This document shows positions 1-11,300 of a DNA stretch of 64,000 nucleotides, one piece after another (within the stretch, counting starts at the first letter, position 1; every line of letters begins with the position of its first letter). Under the pieces are notes generated by a model. That model did no database searches, was not told where the DNA came from, and was given only the letters and a program-made list of their open reading frames with translations. Position numbers and translations under genes: made by a program. Origin of the DNA: Serilophus lunatus (Eukaryota > Chordata > Aves > Passeriformes > Eurylaimidae); assembly GCA_013399895.1 (NCBI GenBank), contig VXBA01003292.1:124001-188000 (forward strand). Reading direction: 5' to 3'.

Positions 1-486
1 TCACTAACTTAAAAATATCCCTATTTTTAAAATCTGACTATTCAAAACAAATACAAGCTATTAAAAAGCGTTGTTTTGAAAAGTGTCCCTAGAGCTGTTT
101 ATCTGAATAGCAGGGAAGTGTTTTTGGTATTTAGGCAAGAATAATCTGCTCTGTTATTTCAGATAACCCTTGCTGTACATAGTTTTGGGAATATTTTAAT
201 CCTCCTAAAAATTCTTTATCCTTTTGTGGTATATGTCACCACCATGCCTGCTGTCTATTGAAAATACATTATCTAATCTGTCTGTTAGGTATCCGTTAGT
301 ATCTTAACAGATACGTGAAATATCCATTTATTTTAAATTGTGGGGTTTTTTCTTTCTCCCTAAGGAAGGAATAGTACTGCAGCATTACTGGCAAGCAGGT
401 CAGCTGTTGTAATGTACTGCTTTTCTTTAAAATGAGTTAAAGTAGTATATCAGATTTGAGTATTTTTGAATTTTCAGAGGTGTTGA
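1..486. other. unique AT-rich non-coding flank
   Basis: No repeat, exon or RNA gene is visible in this stretch. It runs up to the left edge of the LTR that begins at 487. Confidence 0.6.
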
Positions 487-1567
487 TGTGGTGGGTTGAT
501 TCTAGCTGGATGCCAGGTACCCACCAAAGCTGCTCTATCTCTCCATTTCCTTGCCTGGTCAGTGGAGAGAAAATATTATGAAAGGCTCAAGGGTTGAGAT
601 AAGGACAGGGAGAGACCACTCACCAGTTACTGTCACAGACAAAATAGACTTGACTTGGGGAAAATTAATTTAATTTATTCTCAATCAAATCAGAGAAGGG
701 TAATGGAAAAATAATAATAAAAAAAATCTTAAAAACACCTTTCCCCTACCCCTCCCTTCTTCTTGGGCTTGAATTCTTCATTCTCCACCTCCTTCCCTCC
801 AGTAGCTCAACAGGACAGGGAATAGGTGTTGTGGACAGTTCATCACAGGTTATTTCTGCCACTCCTTCTTCCTCAGTGGGAGCACTCTCCCTGCTCCAAT
901 GTGAGGTCCCTCCCATGGGCCGCAGTTCTTCATGAACTGCTCCAACGTGGGTCCCCTCCACAGGATGCTGGCCTTCAGGAACAGATGGCTCTTTTGTGAG
1001 TCCCCTGTGGGGTCACAAGTCCTGCCAGCATATGTGCTCTGGCATGGACTTCTGTCTGTCCATGGAAACCCAAGTTCTGCCAGGAGCCTGCTCCAGTGCA
1101 GGCTTCCCATGGGGTCCCAGTCTCCTTCAGACATCCACCTGCTTTGGTGTGGGGTCCTCCATGGGCTGCAGGTGAATCTCTGCTCTGTGATGGACCTCCA
1201 CGGGCTCCAGGGGCACCGGTGCCTCACTCTGGTCTGCACCACGAGCTCCAGGAGAATCTGTGCTCTGGCACCTGGAGCACCTCCTTCCTTTCCTTCTTCA
1301 CTGGCCTTGGTGCCTGCAGTGCTGTTCTGTTCACATATTCTCACTGCAGTTGCCATTGCACACCTTTTCCCTGCTGTTCTTCAATCAGTTACCAGAGAGC
1401 TGCTACCACTGCCACTGATGGCTCAGCCTTGGCCAGCAGTGGGTCCGTCTTGGAGCCGGCTGGTGTGTTGGCTCCGTCAGACATCAGGGAAACTTCTGGC
1501 ACCTCCTCACAGAAGCCACCCCTATAGTCCCTCTGCTACCAAAACCTGGCCACACAAACCCAAAACA
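487..1567 (-). mobile_element. Solitary endogenous-retrovirus LTR (avian type), sense strand minus
   Basis: The element starts with TGTGGTGGG and ends with AAAACA on the plus strand, so it has the TG...CA termini of an LTR. It is flanked by gttga (482-486) and attga (1568-1572), a 5-bp target duplication with one mismatch. A polyadenylation signal AATAAA reads on the minus strand at 674-679, which sets the orientation. The middle is much richer in GC than the flanks and is built from degenerate modules of about 42-45 bp around a core like CTCCAGCGTGGG...CACGGG, visible from about 880 to 1270. I recognise the sequence type from bird genomes but cannot name the family with certainty. A 5-bp duplication fits ERVL-like or related elements. 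No internal retroviral genes flank it, so it is a solo LTR left by recombination. It is moderately diverged, with CpG to TpG or CpA decay. Confidence 0.82.
850..1356 (-). CDS. LTR-internal open frame, 168 codons, repeat-derived
   Basis: This ATG-initiated frame lies on the sense strand of the LTR. It is rich in Trp, Pro, Gly and Arg because it translates the internal DNA modules. Short motifs such as SPWR, CSPWR and CGPWEGPH recur at about 14-15-residue spacing. A second open frame (746-961, 71 codons), shifted in phase, overlaps its 3' end and carries an acidic stretch EEEGVAEITCDEL, so the copy appears to hold a frame break near 850-960. I see no signal peptide, membrane segment or known domain. 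Whether the family ever used this frame as a protein is unknown, and the frame may be only a by-product of a GC-rich module array that lacks stop codons. It should not be called a host gene. Confidence 0.3.
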   Translation of the reverse strand: MATAVRICEQNSTAGTKASEEGKEGGAPGARAQILLELVVQTRVRHRCPWSPWRSITEQRFTCSPWRTPHQSRWMSEGDWDPMGSLHWSRLLAELGFPWTDRSPCQSTYAGRTCDPTGDSQKSHLFLKASILWRGPTLEQFMKNCGPWEGPHIGAGRVLPLRKKEWQK

Positions 1568-2865
1568 ATTGAGGAAGAACACAGCAGCCCTCTCAGAAGG
1601 GGAGACTTTGCAAGTGGATACAGATCTGTGTGAACGACAGAAATAGGTGACTACAAACTAGTAGTTATCCAGGAAAAGCTATAAAGATGACATGGCTGCC
1701 TCAAATGAAAGTTATTTTGAATTGTATTTGTGGGTTGATGGTGGCTGATGTGGAAGCTGTAGGAAGTAAATATCATGTAATTAGGGTGCATATGGTATTT
1801 TGAACAGAGGATAGTACTGGATAATGTGAGGAGGCACACTGCAATTATTGCAATTTTTTGGGATTGTTCTAATGGCTTTTTTTGCTGCCTCCCTGGTTTT
1901 TGTAAGTAGCATCTTGGAGTAGTTTGGGGATGTGGGGTGGAGAGGGTTTGTGCTTTAACTCTTCCCCCCACAATACCTCATTCTCAATGAACACAGACAA
2001 CTTTTATTTTTAATTCAGCTGTGTATAGCAGCATTGTGTTTTTCTCATTTTAATTTTTTTTTAATTAAATAACTAAGGTAGTAAGTAATAAGTAAGGGGA
2101 CATGCCTTGAGCAAAAATACATCATATCTAATCTTTTAGTGCCCGGTGATGTGTGATGAGAAAACAAAGAAATTATTTATGTATGAAATTTCAGAATATG
2201 TAAAGACACAAAGGCTTGGCAATCTGATGTTGCCTTGTTTTCTTGCTATGTTAGTGAATCAATTGTAAATTTTCACACCTTTCACAGATGGCTTAACACC
2301 CTGCATTATTCAGTCTTTGAAAGGCCTGGTAAGTACTTTCTTTTATGAAGTATGGAGGAGTTTTACCAAAATTTTTGAAATTATTAATGCTAGATTTATA
2401 GTATTTTGGTTTGCTTTTTATTGTACGTAAGAGAGGAATAAAGATTGAGAAAGAAAATATTTGAGAAAAGGCAAAATTAATGTGAACTTCAAATAAAAAG
2501 TTGATAGAGACACCAGAATGAGTGAGACCAACTAGTGAGGAAGCAGACATTTTGCTTCTGGATTTGTTCTTTTTGGTAGCTCTGAGGCTGTGTCAGGTAA
2601 GAATGATCTTTCTTCAAAAAATATATCATTCTTTGTAGTGCTGTTCTGCACTGTGTGAAAGCTGTTTGACAAGCGAGCAGTTTCCTGATGGATGCAAATC
2701 TACAGGACAAGATTTCTTTTTGTTGTGACCAAAGTTGGCCTATAGCATTCGAAATACTCAGTCTGTTTGTAGTATTTTTTTCCCCTGTACCATTGATCAG
2801 GTCTTTTTTCTCTGTGGTTTCCTATTATTGGTAATAATAATTGATAATCAATCCTGGTAATAATT
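1568..2865. other. unique AT-rich non-coding stretch
   Basis: No repeat is recognised here. It contains one weak exon-like segment at 2288-2328, described separately. Confidence 0.5.
2288..2328 (+). other. Candidate 41-bp micro-exon (weak)
   Basis: A pyrimidine-containing acceptor (acctttcacag) is followed by 41 bp and a consensus donor, G|GTAAGTAC. One frame translates as GLTPCIIQSLKGL, and a second frame is also open. The short length makes an open frame uninformative, and nothing is recognised. It could equally be a pseudo-exon. Confidence 0.15.
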
Positions 2866-3137
2866 GGAGAGAGACTATTTACAAGAGCATGTAGTCATAG
2901 GACAAAGGGGAGTGGCTTCAAACCAAAAGAGAATAGGTTTAGATTAAATATGAGGAAGAAATTCTTTACTGTGAGGCTGGTGAGACACTGGAACAGGTTC
3001 CCCAAAAAGTTGGATGCCCTGTCCCTGAATGATTGGATGGGGCATTGAGTGACCTGGCCTAGTGGAAGGTGTCCCTGTCCATGGCAGGGGGTTGGAACTG
3101 GAAGATCTTCCAACCCAGGCCATTCTATGATTCTATT
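2866..3137 (+). mobile_element. CR1 LINE, 5'-truncated 3' end
   Basis: The sequence follows the 3' part of avian CR1. It begins with a block like gagagactatttacaagagc, then gaagaaattctttactgtga and tgccctgtccctg, then a block like ggtgtccctgtccatggc, and ends in the CR1 octamer repeat ATTCTATGATTCTAT. It holds only the end of the reverse-transcriptase frame plus the 3' UTR, which is the normal outcome of incomplete reverse transcription. Divergence is moderate, with many small differences from what I remember of the consensus, so this is an old insertion. Confidence 0.92.
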
Positions 3138-6100
3138 AGGATAATTCTGTGAATGAAGTTGTTTCACCTTGCCTGGTATTGGAGAGAAAGGACAGAGGTG
3201 TAGGGATAACTCTTTATGTGTGGGTAATCTCCACTCTATTCCTACCAGTCAATGCTATGGATTACATGTTGAATTCATGGATTTTTCCTGAGTAGGCAAC
3301 CATGGTAATTTGTGCTGGAGCTATTAGAAAAAATAGAAGGGCATGTGATAACCATCTTCAGGCTGAATGGCATTTTCTCCTTGGCTCTTTTGAGAAACCT
3401 TCTGTTTGTAAGTTTATATATTAACAGGATATTCACTGGTTCTCAGGGATCACATATTGTGCAGACATGTTCAGTACACTGCATTCAAGTCAGGGCAAAC
3501 ACTTAATTTGCCCCCAAATCTCTCATCCTTAGATAAAAGGTAAAAAGATCCATGTGTCCATGGGGTTAGTCAATGCAGTCTCTTTATTTTCTGCAGTCCT
3601 GCTTGCTTCCAAAGTATTGGAGTAATGGTGTGATTAAAACAATACTTGCTGTTGATGATGCCCAATCTGAATATTTTTACTTGTGATGTTTATTAAGTAG
3701 TTTTTTTATGGCACAACAGAAAGATCTAAGGCTGTTTATGCCATTCTTTTGGCACAAATCGAGTTGCATTTTGGCTTTCAGATTCTGCTGTTGGCTTGCC
3801 TGCTCTATGATTTAAATGCTGCTTCACCTCCAACTCGGAATGATGTTGCCTTTCAGCTCAGAAATGCAGAGTCACATATGGAAACCTGAAGGGTATCTAT
3901 CTGGTCATGCTAATTGATCACTCTTTTTTTCCCCCAGTCCCATATTTGATCACCTTGCTCTGAAAGGAAATGCAAGTAGCTTTGTACTGCGTTGGGGGGG
4001 TAAAAAGCAGAATTGTCTTCAGTTTGTAAATTGATGAAGCACGTGTATGCAAGACTGTGACCTTTCTCTAGGCTTAATCTTTACAGGCCGTTATCTCCAA
4101 GTACACTGACTACGTAAAGTAAAGCTCCAGTGCTGCTTTGGAACATATACAAATGTTGGAGTTTGCACATTTTTGGATTGGTGACAAAACCATTTCCAAA
4201 CCAGAATCTTCTGAAAGGTGAGGATTTTAAAATGAGGCACTGTGTAGAGGTTGGAATGTTGAATATCGTGTTCTTACGCGATTAGGTAAATTTGGACCCA
4301 AATTCCATAAATAGAGATTACAAATAAGAAAAGTAAGTATCTGCACCTGTTTTTGAAGGTCTTGGTTACTATTGCTGGTAATTCTTATTGCACCTATATT
4401 TATGGTTTATTTTTTTATTTTTTTTAAGCAGTGACAATTTATAATCCCTTAGTGTTCATCTAACCTACTTCTCATTTTTGGTTTGTTGCCACCCAAAAGG
4501 AAGTGGCTTTCCAATAAGAAAGTCTTGCATGGATGCTAGAAAAGGAAAAAGGTCTTATCAATTGCTGTCTCTTTAATATAACTACCTCTGTTAAAGATTT
4601 CTGACCCTGTAACTAAGGCACTGTGGTATAGAGATACATAAAATCATGTAACATGCAGTTTTGATGCAATTTCTTTTCATGAAAGACAGCATCTTCTTAT
4701 TCCAAAAAGATTATGTACTGCTGTATGTTATTATCACTGTATTTTTTCATTTATTCTGTGTATATCTTCTTAGCTTTGGCTTGTATCTTTTGCATCTAAG
4801 CTTCCTTCTTTTCTTTCCCTGTGCCTGTGAAAATGTTTATAGATTGAGATATATATAATTTGAGCTGGAATCATATTTTCAGAGTTTTTGTTGTTTCTGA
4901 GTGTTATGATTGTGACTGTGTATGTGACTGTGTGTGTGGGTCCTCAGTGCCACTGCACCTCACACCAGCAATCAAGAAAGCAATGAAAGGGCTGATGTTT
5001 TTTGTTGTTGGTTAGTTGGTTGTTTTTGTGTTTGTTTTTTTAATGAAGGAACTGTTTGTTCTGAATCATTTGCTCCAGCATATGCTATAACTTTTATTGT
5101 CCTTTTGAATTCTTCACTTAGAAGGTTTTAAAAGTGGCAGGGGGGGTTGGAAGTTCAGTAGTTAGTGATAGATGTGTGTCTGTTGTTGAGAATGTCTACA
5201 TTTTTAATTAATTTATCTTTATTATTGGGATGTACTGTGCTAATTCGTTTCAACTGAAAACCCAGGCATGGAGAAGAGGGGAGGCACTGTTGACATAAGT
5301 AATTTTCTAAGATGTGTCTGCACTTGATAACATCTCTAAAAAGAACCATGGAGAGCGACTGCTAATTCCAGAGGCTTTTAAACTGGAGCTATTGATAGGA
5401 GTAGCAGAACTCCTCAGTAAACGCAGGTTCTGAGGAGAAGATATGCCCATGTTTGGATGCTTGATGACAAAAAAAATCACATTCTGTTTGGCACGTGTGT
5501 CAGAGTGACTGTGGAGGTCATAAATCAGGTATTAAAAGTTGAGGTGCTGGCAGTCAGTGTTTAAGAAACACTCTTTTCTGTAAGTTGTGAAGCCCTGTTG
5601 AGAGCAATATGCTAAATTCAATTTCCAAGCAGTCTGGCACATTTTGCCATTGTTTTGAAATTTTCTTACGGAGTTTTGTGACCAGGTTGTTACTGAGAAA
5701 AGTGTAGTGAAAAGTGGAGACATCTCTGTGTTGTGCTGCCTGCTGGTAAAATTGTTCTGGTCAAATGAAACATGTAAGACCTTTAAGGCTCAGTTCTTCC
5801 CTTGTAGATTCCCTTCATCCTCATAAATTTTTTCGGTACTGAAGACTTCTTTCAAATTTATAGACTGAAGAACCAGGAATCATAGTGGAAATGACTATCT
5901 GATGGAAAAGAGACCCAGTTCAGAATCCTAATTTGCCAGGAAAACATCCCTTGAGTAATAACTAATGCACAAAGGCAGGTTGAGTCTTTAAATTTTAGTG
6001 ATTCTTGTCTTAGCTAAGCCTATGAGATTAGGTTAAATTCCAGAAGCCTGATATTATTAAATTCAGTGGAGAGAATGAGGATCCAAAATGGTTTGGATTA

Positions 6101-7730
6101 AACATCTCCCATGGTAAGAAAAGCTGAATTGTACGTATTGTTCCAGAGAGGAGGTTTCTTTTATTGTCAGCTGTTCACATTGTTCAGTTTTCCTGCTAAG
6201 GAATAAATAAAGAGAACTCTTAACCAGATTGTAGATTTTGTAGTGGTAAAAATATTTTTGCTATTGTATCCTTCAAAAATTTCATACTGCTGTTCCCATT
6301 TCTGTCCTGCGTCTTTACAATGTTATGTAGTAATGTCATCGACCACATCATTCCGTTAAAGGAGACCTCACAGTCTCAGTGAAGGTAAGTCTTTGGAAGT
6401 TATGGGTATGAGGAAGTGTGAGTAAGGGTTTATCACACAGGCTTACTAAAGCAAATGAATAACCTCGTTCCTCTGCGAATCCCCCCTTCTTTCCCCCTTC
6501 TCCAGATAAAAATGTTTAAACTTTACATAAATAGCTGGAATACTGTGCAGGTCCTGATAAGCGGATTTTTCATCCATGCTGAGTCTCCCTTATATCATAT
6601 ATCCATTTCATTATCTTGTATGAAATGCTTATTGCAATTTCTTCCATTTAGTCCCCTATATACGTTATCTATAACGCGTAATGGAGTGTGTGTTTGAATG
6701 AAGGACAATATCCCATAAAGCAAGAAAATTACTTGTAAGTTGCAAGCAGTGAAGCCTTAATGGTATGATCTCATTATGTTAGGAAAAAAAATTCCCTAGT
6801 ATCACGCTTTATACTGCAGAGCTTTATTTCTTCTTCTTTCTTTTTTATCATCCACATATTTAATCAAGCTGATAAAAGAAATAATGATGTTGAACTAAGG
6901 TATAGGGTATATACCATGAATTTTTTTTTATATCTGCCCATTTAAAGGAACATTGTAAAATTCCAGTGTGTGTCTGATGTGGGAAGCATCAAAATAGGAA
7001 ATTTGAAATAATAGTAATTTTTTTCCTCAAGAGTTATGGTGTAAACTTTGAAATATGCAGTGTAAGTTTATTTGAATCTCTGAGCGCTCTAGTTTGCTGT
7101 ATGTAGATATTTTAAGTTCTGAGGTTATTCAACAGCATTATTTTAAGAGGGATTAACCTAAGGTCTTAGCAAATACTGGTGTTCAGTTGCATTTGTGTAG
7201 TCTGCAATGCGCTTATTTTCAATCAAATTGTAATCAGCAAATAGGCGTTAGAGAAGCTGCCTTGGGTTTTCCAGACAACACTATGTCATTGGAGGGTTGT
7301 TATGTTTTGTGCAGACTTTGAGACCTCTCTTTACATTATTTAAACATTTTGTTGACCTGCACTTGCTTTAAAGAAGTTTGAATATTGGAATTTTGCTCCT
7401 TTGCTCTGGAGACTGTTCTGCAGTTTCTGTTTCTTTCCTAGATGTTACAGTTGTCTACACTGCCACATTCTTAATTTTTTTCTTCCGTAACTGTCATTCA
7501 TACTTGCATTTACCTCAGTAAATAATTCCTCTCTGTAATTGGTGCGTATATTTTCTTACATTTCTTATTTATTCATAGTATTTCTTTATTCATTATTAGG
7601 CAAGCTCTGAACATCCAGTGGTTTTTGTTGCTGTTGTCAAATTTAAAACATCCTCAGTAGTCCTTCCAAGCAGGTAATATTTTCCATAATTGATAGCCTT
7701 CAAGTTGTACCAGTTTTTGGGAATGAAGTG
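3138..7730. other. unique AT-rich non-coding stretch
   Basis: No recognised repeat or exon. At 4030-4300 the sequence keeps several CpGs and looks less random than its neighbours. At 6341-6505 a strong donor and a strong acceptor lie 120 bp apart, which is listed as a finding. Otherwise nothing stands out. Confidence 0.5.
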
Positions 7731-7731
7731 A

Positions 7732-8319
7732 CTGGAATCAGATGAAGGGCTCAAGGCAGAGACCAACTGGCTCAACTGGACTGTGTCGCCAATCCCTTTG
7801 CGGGACTTGCAGCCCCAGGACGTGGCTACGTAGGAAGCACTAGGACCAGGGTTGTGCTTCTTCCTCTCACAACCTAGCTCTGGGGCCTCGGGGATCAACT
7901 TCAGGGAGGAGCCAGACAGAGACACCAGCTGGTACCAGCAGCTGCAGAGGCGGCACAGCAAAGGCTGGAGGCCTCGCACAGCAGCCTGTGCTTCTGGCCC
8001 GGGCGTTTCTGCCCTCTTCTCACTGCTGATGTGCTCAAACCTTGTCTCAGATTCTCTCCCTGCGCGTTTTCACCCTCCTCACGTGGTATCACCTTATTCC
8101 AGGCTCCTCCCTTCCCTTAGCTTTGTGGTTACTCCTCGAAGCAGACAGATCGCACGCACCCCTGCCACGCATTGCTCAGACTGTCCAGGTGATTACAAGC
8201 TCTTGCTGAGCTCATTTTATGTATCTTCGGCCTCTCCTCTGTCGCGCTTGCTGTCATCTATTAGGCTTTGGAGTGATCCCAGCTACATTTCTGTACTTCC
8301 AGAGGGCCTGGGACTATAA
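7732..8319 (+). other. CpG-rich island with long, once-interrupted frame; unidentified
   Basis: This segment is clearly richer in GC and CpG than anything around it, with about 20 CpG in 7790-8240. The plus-strand frame beginning near 7732 stays open to 8319 (about 196 codons) apart from one TAG at 7831. The first part reads LNWTVSPIPLRDLQPQDVA and the part after the stop includes REEPDRDTSWYQQLQRR. The minus strand is also open from 7979 to 7596, as expected when GC is high. I recognise no protein. It could be a decayed retrocopy, a GC-rich exon of an unknown transcript, a fragment of a GC-rich repeat, or a small CpG island acting as a promoter or enhancer. No poly-A tail or clear flanking duplication was found, which argues mildly against a recent retrocopy. 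Confidence 0.35.
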
Positions 8320-11300
8320 GCACACTGTAACCATTTCTCAGTTAGCCTTTAGGAACTCCAAGAAAAAATACAGCTGTTACTACTGCTCTTAGTAACACTG
8401 GTGACCAGTGACTGCCTTGTGTTGGGCTGTCTCCCATAGTTTGAGCAATGTGGCACATAAACATCTCCCTTTGATGAGTGTCTGGGTTTCAGATTACCTC
8501 CTCAATACTTACCTGCTTTCCCTTCCTACCTTCTTTCTAAATTATTTCTTATTTGACAGGTTTTGATATGTTGTTTCACCTTGAAAGCCCCCTGCTTATG
8601 GGTGTCAGTGGACAAAAGCCCTCAGTGGATTTTTTTGCTCAAAACCGTTAGTTTTGGTTTTGTAGTTGTAACCAAATTTCTGTCAAATCTGTCTTTAAAC
8701 AAACAAACCAAAACACATTGTTGTATAATGTAGAATGTTATTAAACAGCTGCCAGGTTCTGCTTGATATAAAACAACATTTCTGTCGTGAGTGACAATTG
8801 AAATGCTGATTGCATATGCAGCACTGAATTTTTAAACAGCTTTTAGACACTTGGTGAAGTGCTAACTTTTTTATTTCTACTGGAATGTAAGTGTCTTCAG
8901 TTGTGCCAAGGAGCATTGAAGGGGTATTGTATTTTGAATCATTGCAAGGTTCTGTTCTATAGTCTTTCTAATGTTTCTTTACTTCTTCAAATAGCTATAG
9001 TAAATTTAATGTTCCTAAGAAGTATTATTACCCTATTGAACCTGGAACATAAGCTTCTAGAGACGTGGGAATTGTAAAATCTTTTTGTAAATCACTAGTG
9101 GTGCTGTAGGTAAAATGCCCTTGTATAAAGGAAAGTTAAGTTTTGTGGTGTGTATTTTCAGTCATCTACCCCACACCCCCTGATTTAATGTATGCAACTT
9201 CTAAAATTAGTCCTGAATTCTGTGGTCTCCTTTCTTTGTGGGAGGATCCTGTTACGTCCAGAATCCTATTCAGGTTACTGGTTCTTGTAAGACCACAGCA
9301 AGAAATACACTGCAGGGCTCATCTTCAGTGAAATTGTTATGCCTGTGTTGCTGTGAGTTATGTTTGCTGGCTAAAATACTCAGAAATAATTCTGGAGATC
9401 TGCAGTAACGGTTGATTGGGGTTGCATATTTTCATCTTTCTGTGTACTTTCTTTGCATACAAAAAGATCTCTTTCCATGCTGTGGTTGCTTCTTTTGAAA
9501 CACCTGAGATTGTAATGCAAAAAAGGGGAGTTTCTATCTTTTTGCATCCTCCTGGGCCTGACTCTGGGATCCTTGGCATGTGTGGTGCTTAAGCTTACGT
9601 TTTTCCGGATTTTGTGTGTATTGAATACTGAACGTGGATGAAATTAGTAGGACTTTGTTCTAAGGGGTGTTCTGGGAACTCTAAAATCAAATATAAAAAT
9701 TAGAGGGCCCTATAGTGTTCTACATCAATGACTCTCCTGTTTTTCTAAATCAATATAACTGCAATACTGTGTACATTGACACTGCCTGACATCTTAGTGC
9801 CTGCAGAAATGTTTGAGTGACTGCATGAATTAGAATGAGTGTATTTGTAAGTATTGAAACAGAGAGATTCAGGGAAGTGGATGTGGCATAATTTGGAAGA
9901 AGGCTAAGAGTTTTGAGGTTAAGCCAGCCAACATCTATGAAATGGAATTAGTGCTGCATGCTTAGAGTGAGAAATATGACTCTCCTTCCTCAATTCACCT
10001 TCTTAGCTGCTGTTTTTTCTGCTGTTTGTGTCTCCTTGCATTTATGGTATAATGGCACAGATCACTAGAAGGACAAGCCAAAAGCACTACATGTACTTTT
10101 CTGGATGTACTCCTTTATGCATCATCTCTTCTCTTTTTTTGGTGCAAAAATAGCAGGGTGTGGAGATGGGGGAGCTGAAACTGATGCCGGAAGTAAAAGC
10201 TTTCACGTTAACTGGAGTTTGCCCTAAGATTTATTCAAATACTTAAGTTGCTAAAAGTAATAAAAAGATTGTGATGTGGCTGCCTGTTTTGCTGAATAGT
10301 TGCTTGGTTAACAGAAAGCAGGAAGAAATGGATGTTCTTGTTCTTCACTGAATCTGTGTCACTTCTGTACAGGAATGTCCTCTTAATTCCTTTCCCTGTC
10401 TGCATGGGCTGTCAAACTCTCTCAGCTCCAATCTATTATCCTCCATTATCTGCACTTTCATTGCGGTTATCTTACCCTGTTTGGGTTTGGACTTCACTAA
10501 CACAGAGAAAGGAGAAAGCCAAAGCCAATGACTGGTGTCAGTATAAGCTGCCTTAAGAGGACCAAGGTGTCCTTTTACTGTGCGGTAATTGGTTGTGTGC
10601 CCAACTGAACTTTGAAAACACCCTTAAGGTGTTAGGGAGGCGCTTGACAAACCAATGTAACTACTCTCCTGTGTGGAGAGAATTATGAGTTTTCTTGTGT
10701 GTATAAACCTACTTCAGGGACTTAATGTACTAAGCCAAGTGGCTGAGTGAAGTGCGAAGCTTTCCAGAAGGTATTAATTACTTTTGTGTAAAACAAAGTA
10801 TGAAAATAATCATCATTACAAAAATTCAGGGCAGATAAATTATAAAATTAAGCCTCTCTAGCTGCTTACAGACTGTGAGAAGTTTTCGAAGTGAGAAGCA
10901 GAGACAGTTAGTGCTGGAAATGTGTGAGAAAGAAAAAAGAAGTCTTTATCTACGTACATCTTTCCCTAATTCTCTCTCTTTTGTAGATAAAAGCGTATAT
11001 GTACATATTTTTATGTTTAAATGCACACACATATACAAAATCCAGGTATATAACTAAACACACTCATTTAACATAAAAAGCTGAAAGATTTGAGAACTGC
11101 TTGTCTATTGATTAGTGGGGCAAGAATTTGGAGCTCTTGAGAAGGAAGAACGTCTCAAACTAGGCTGAACTGTGAAAAATAGGAATAGACAAATGCAGCA
11201 CTTTGTTTTTTCTTCTTTTCTAAGGTCATCTTCTGTTCCTAAGTGTTTTTAATTAAATAGTGTTTTGAGGCATGTAACTTACGTATTCAAAATGTATTCA

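Noticed and set aside
932..1633. Plus-strand frame of 233 codons, the longest in the window
   Set aside because: It is antisense to the LTR and runs past its end into unique DNA. The openness is caused by the GC-rich module array, and no domain is seen.
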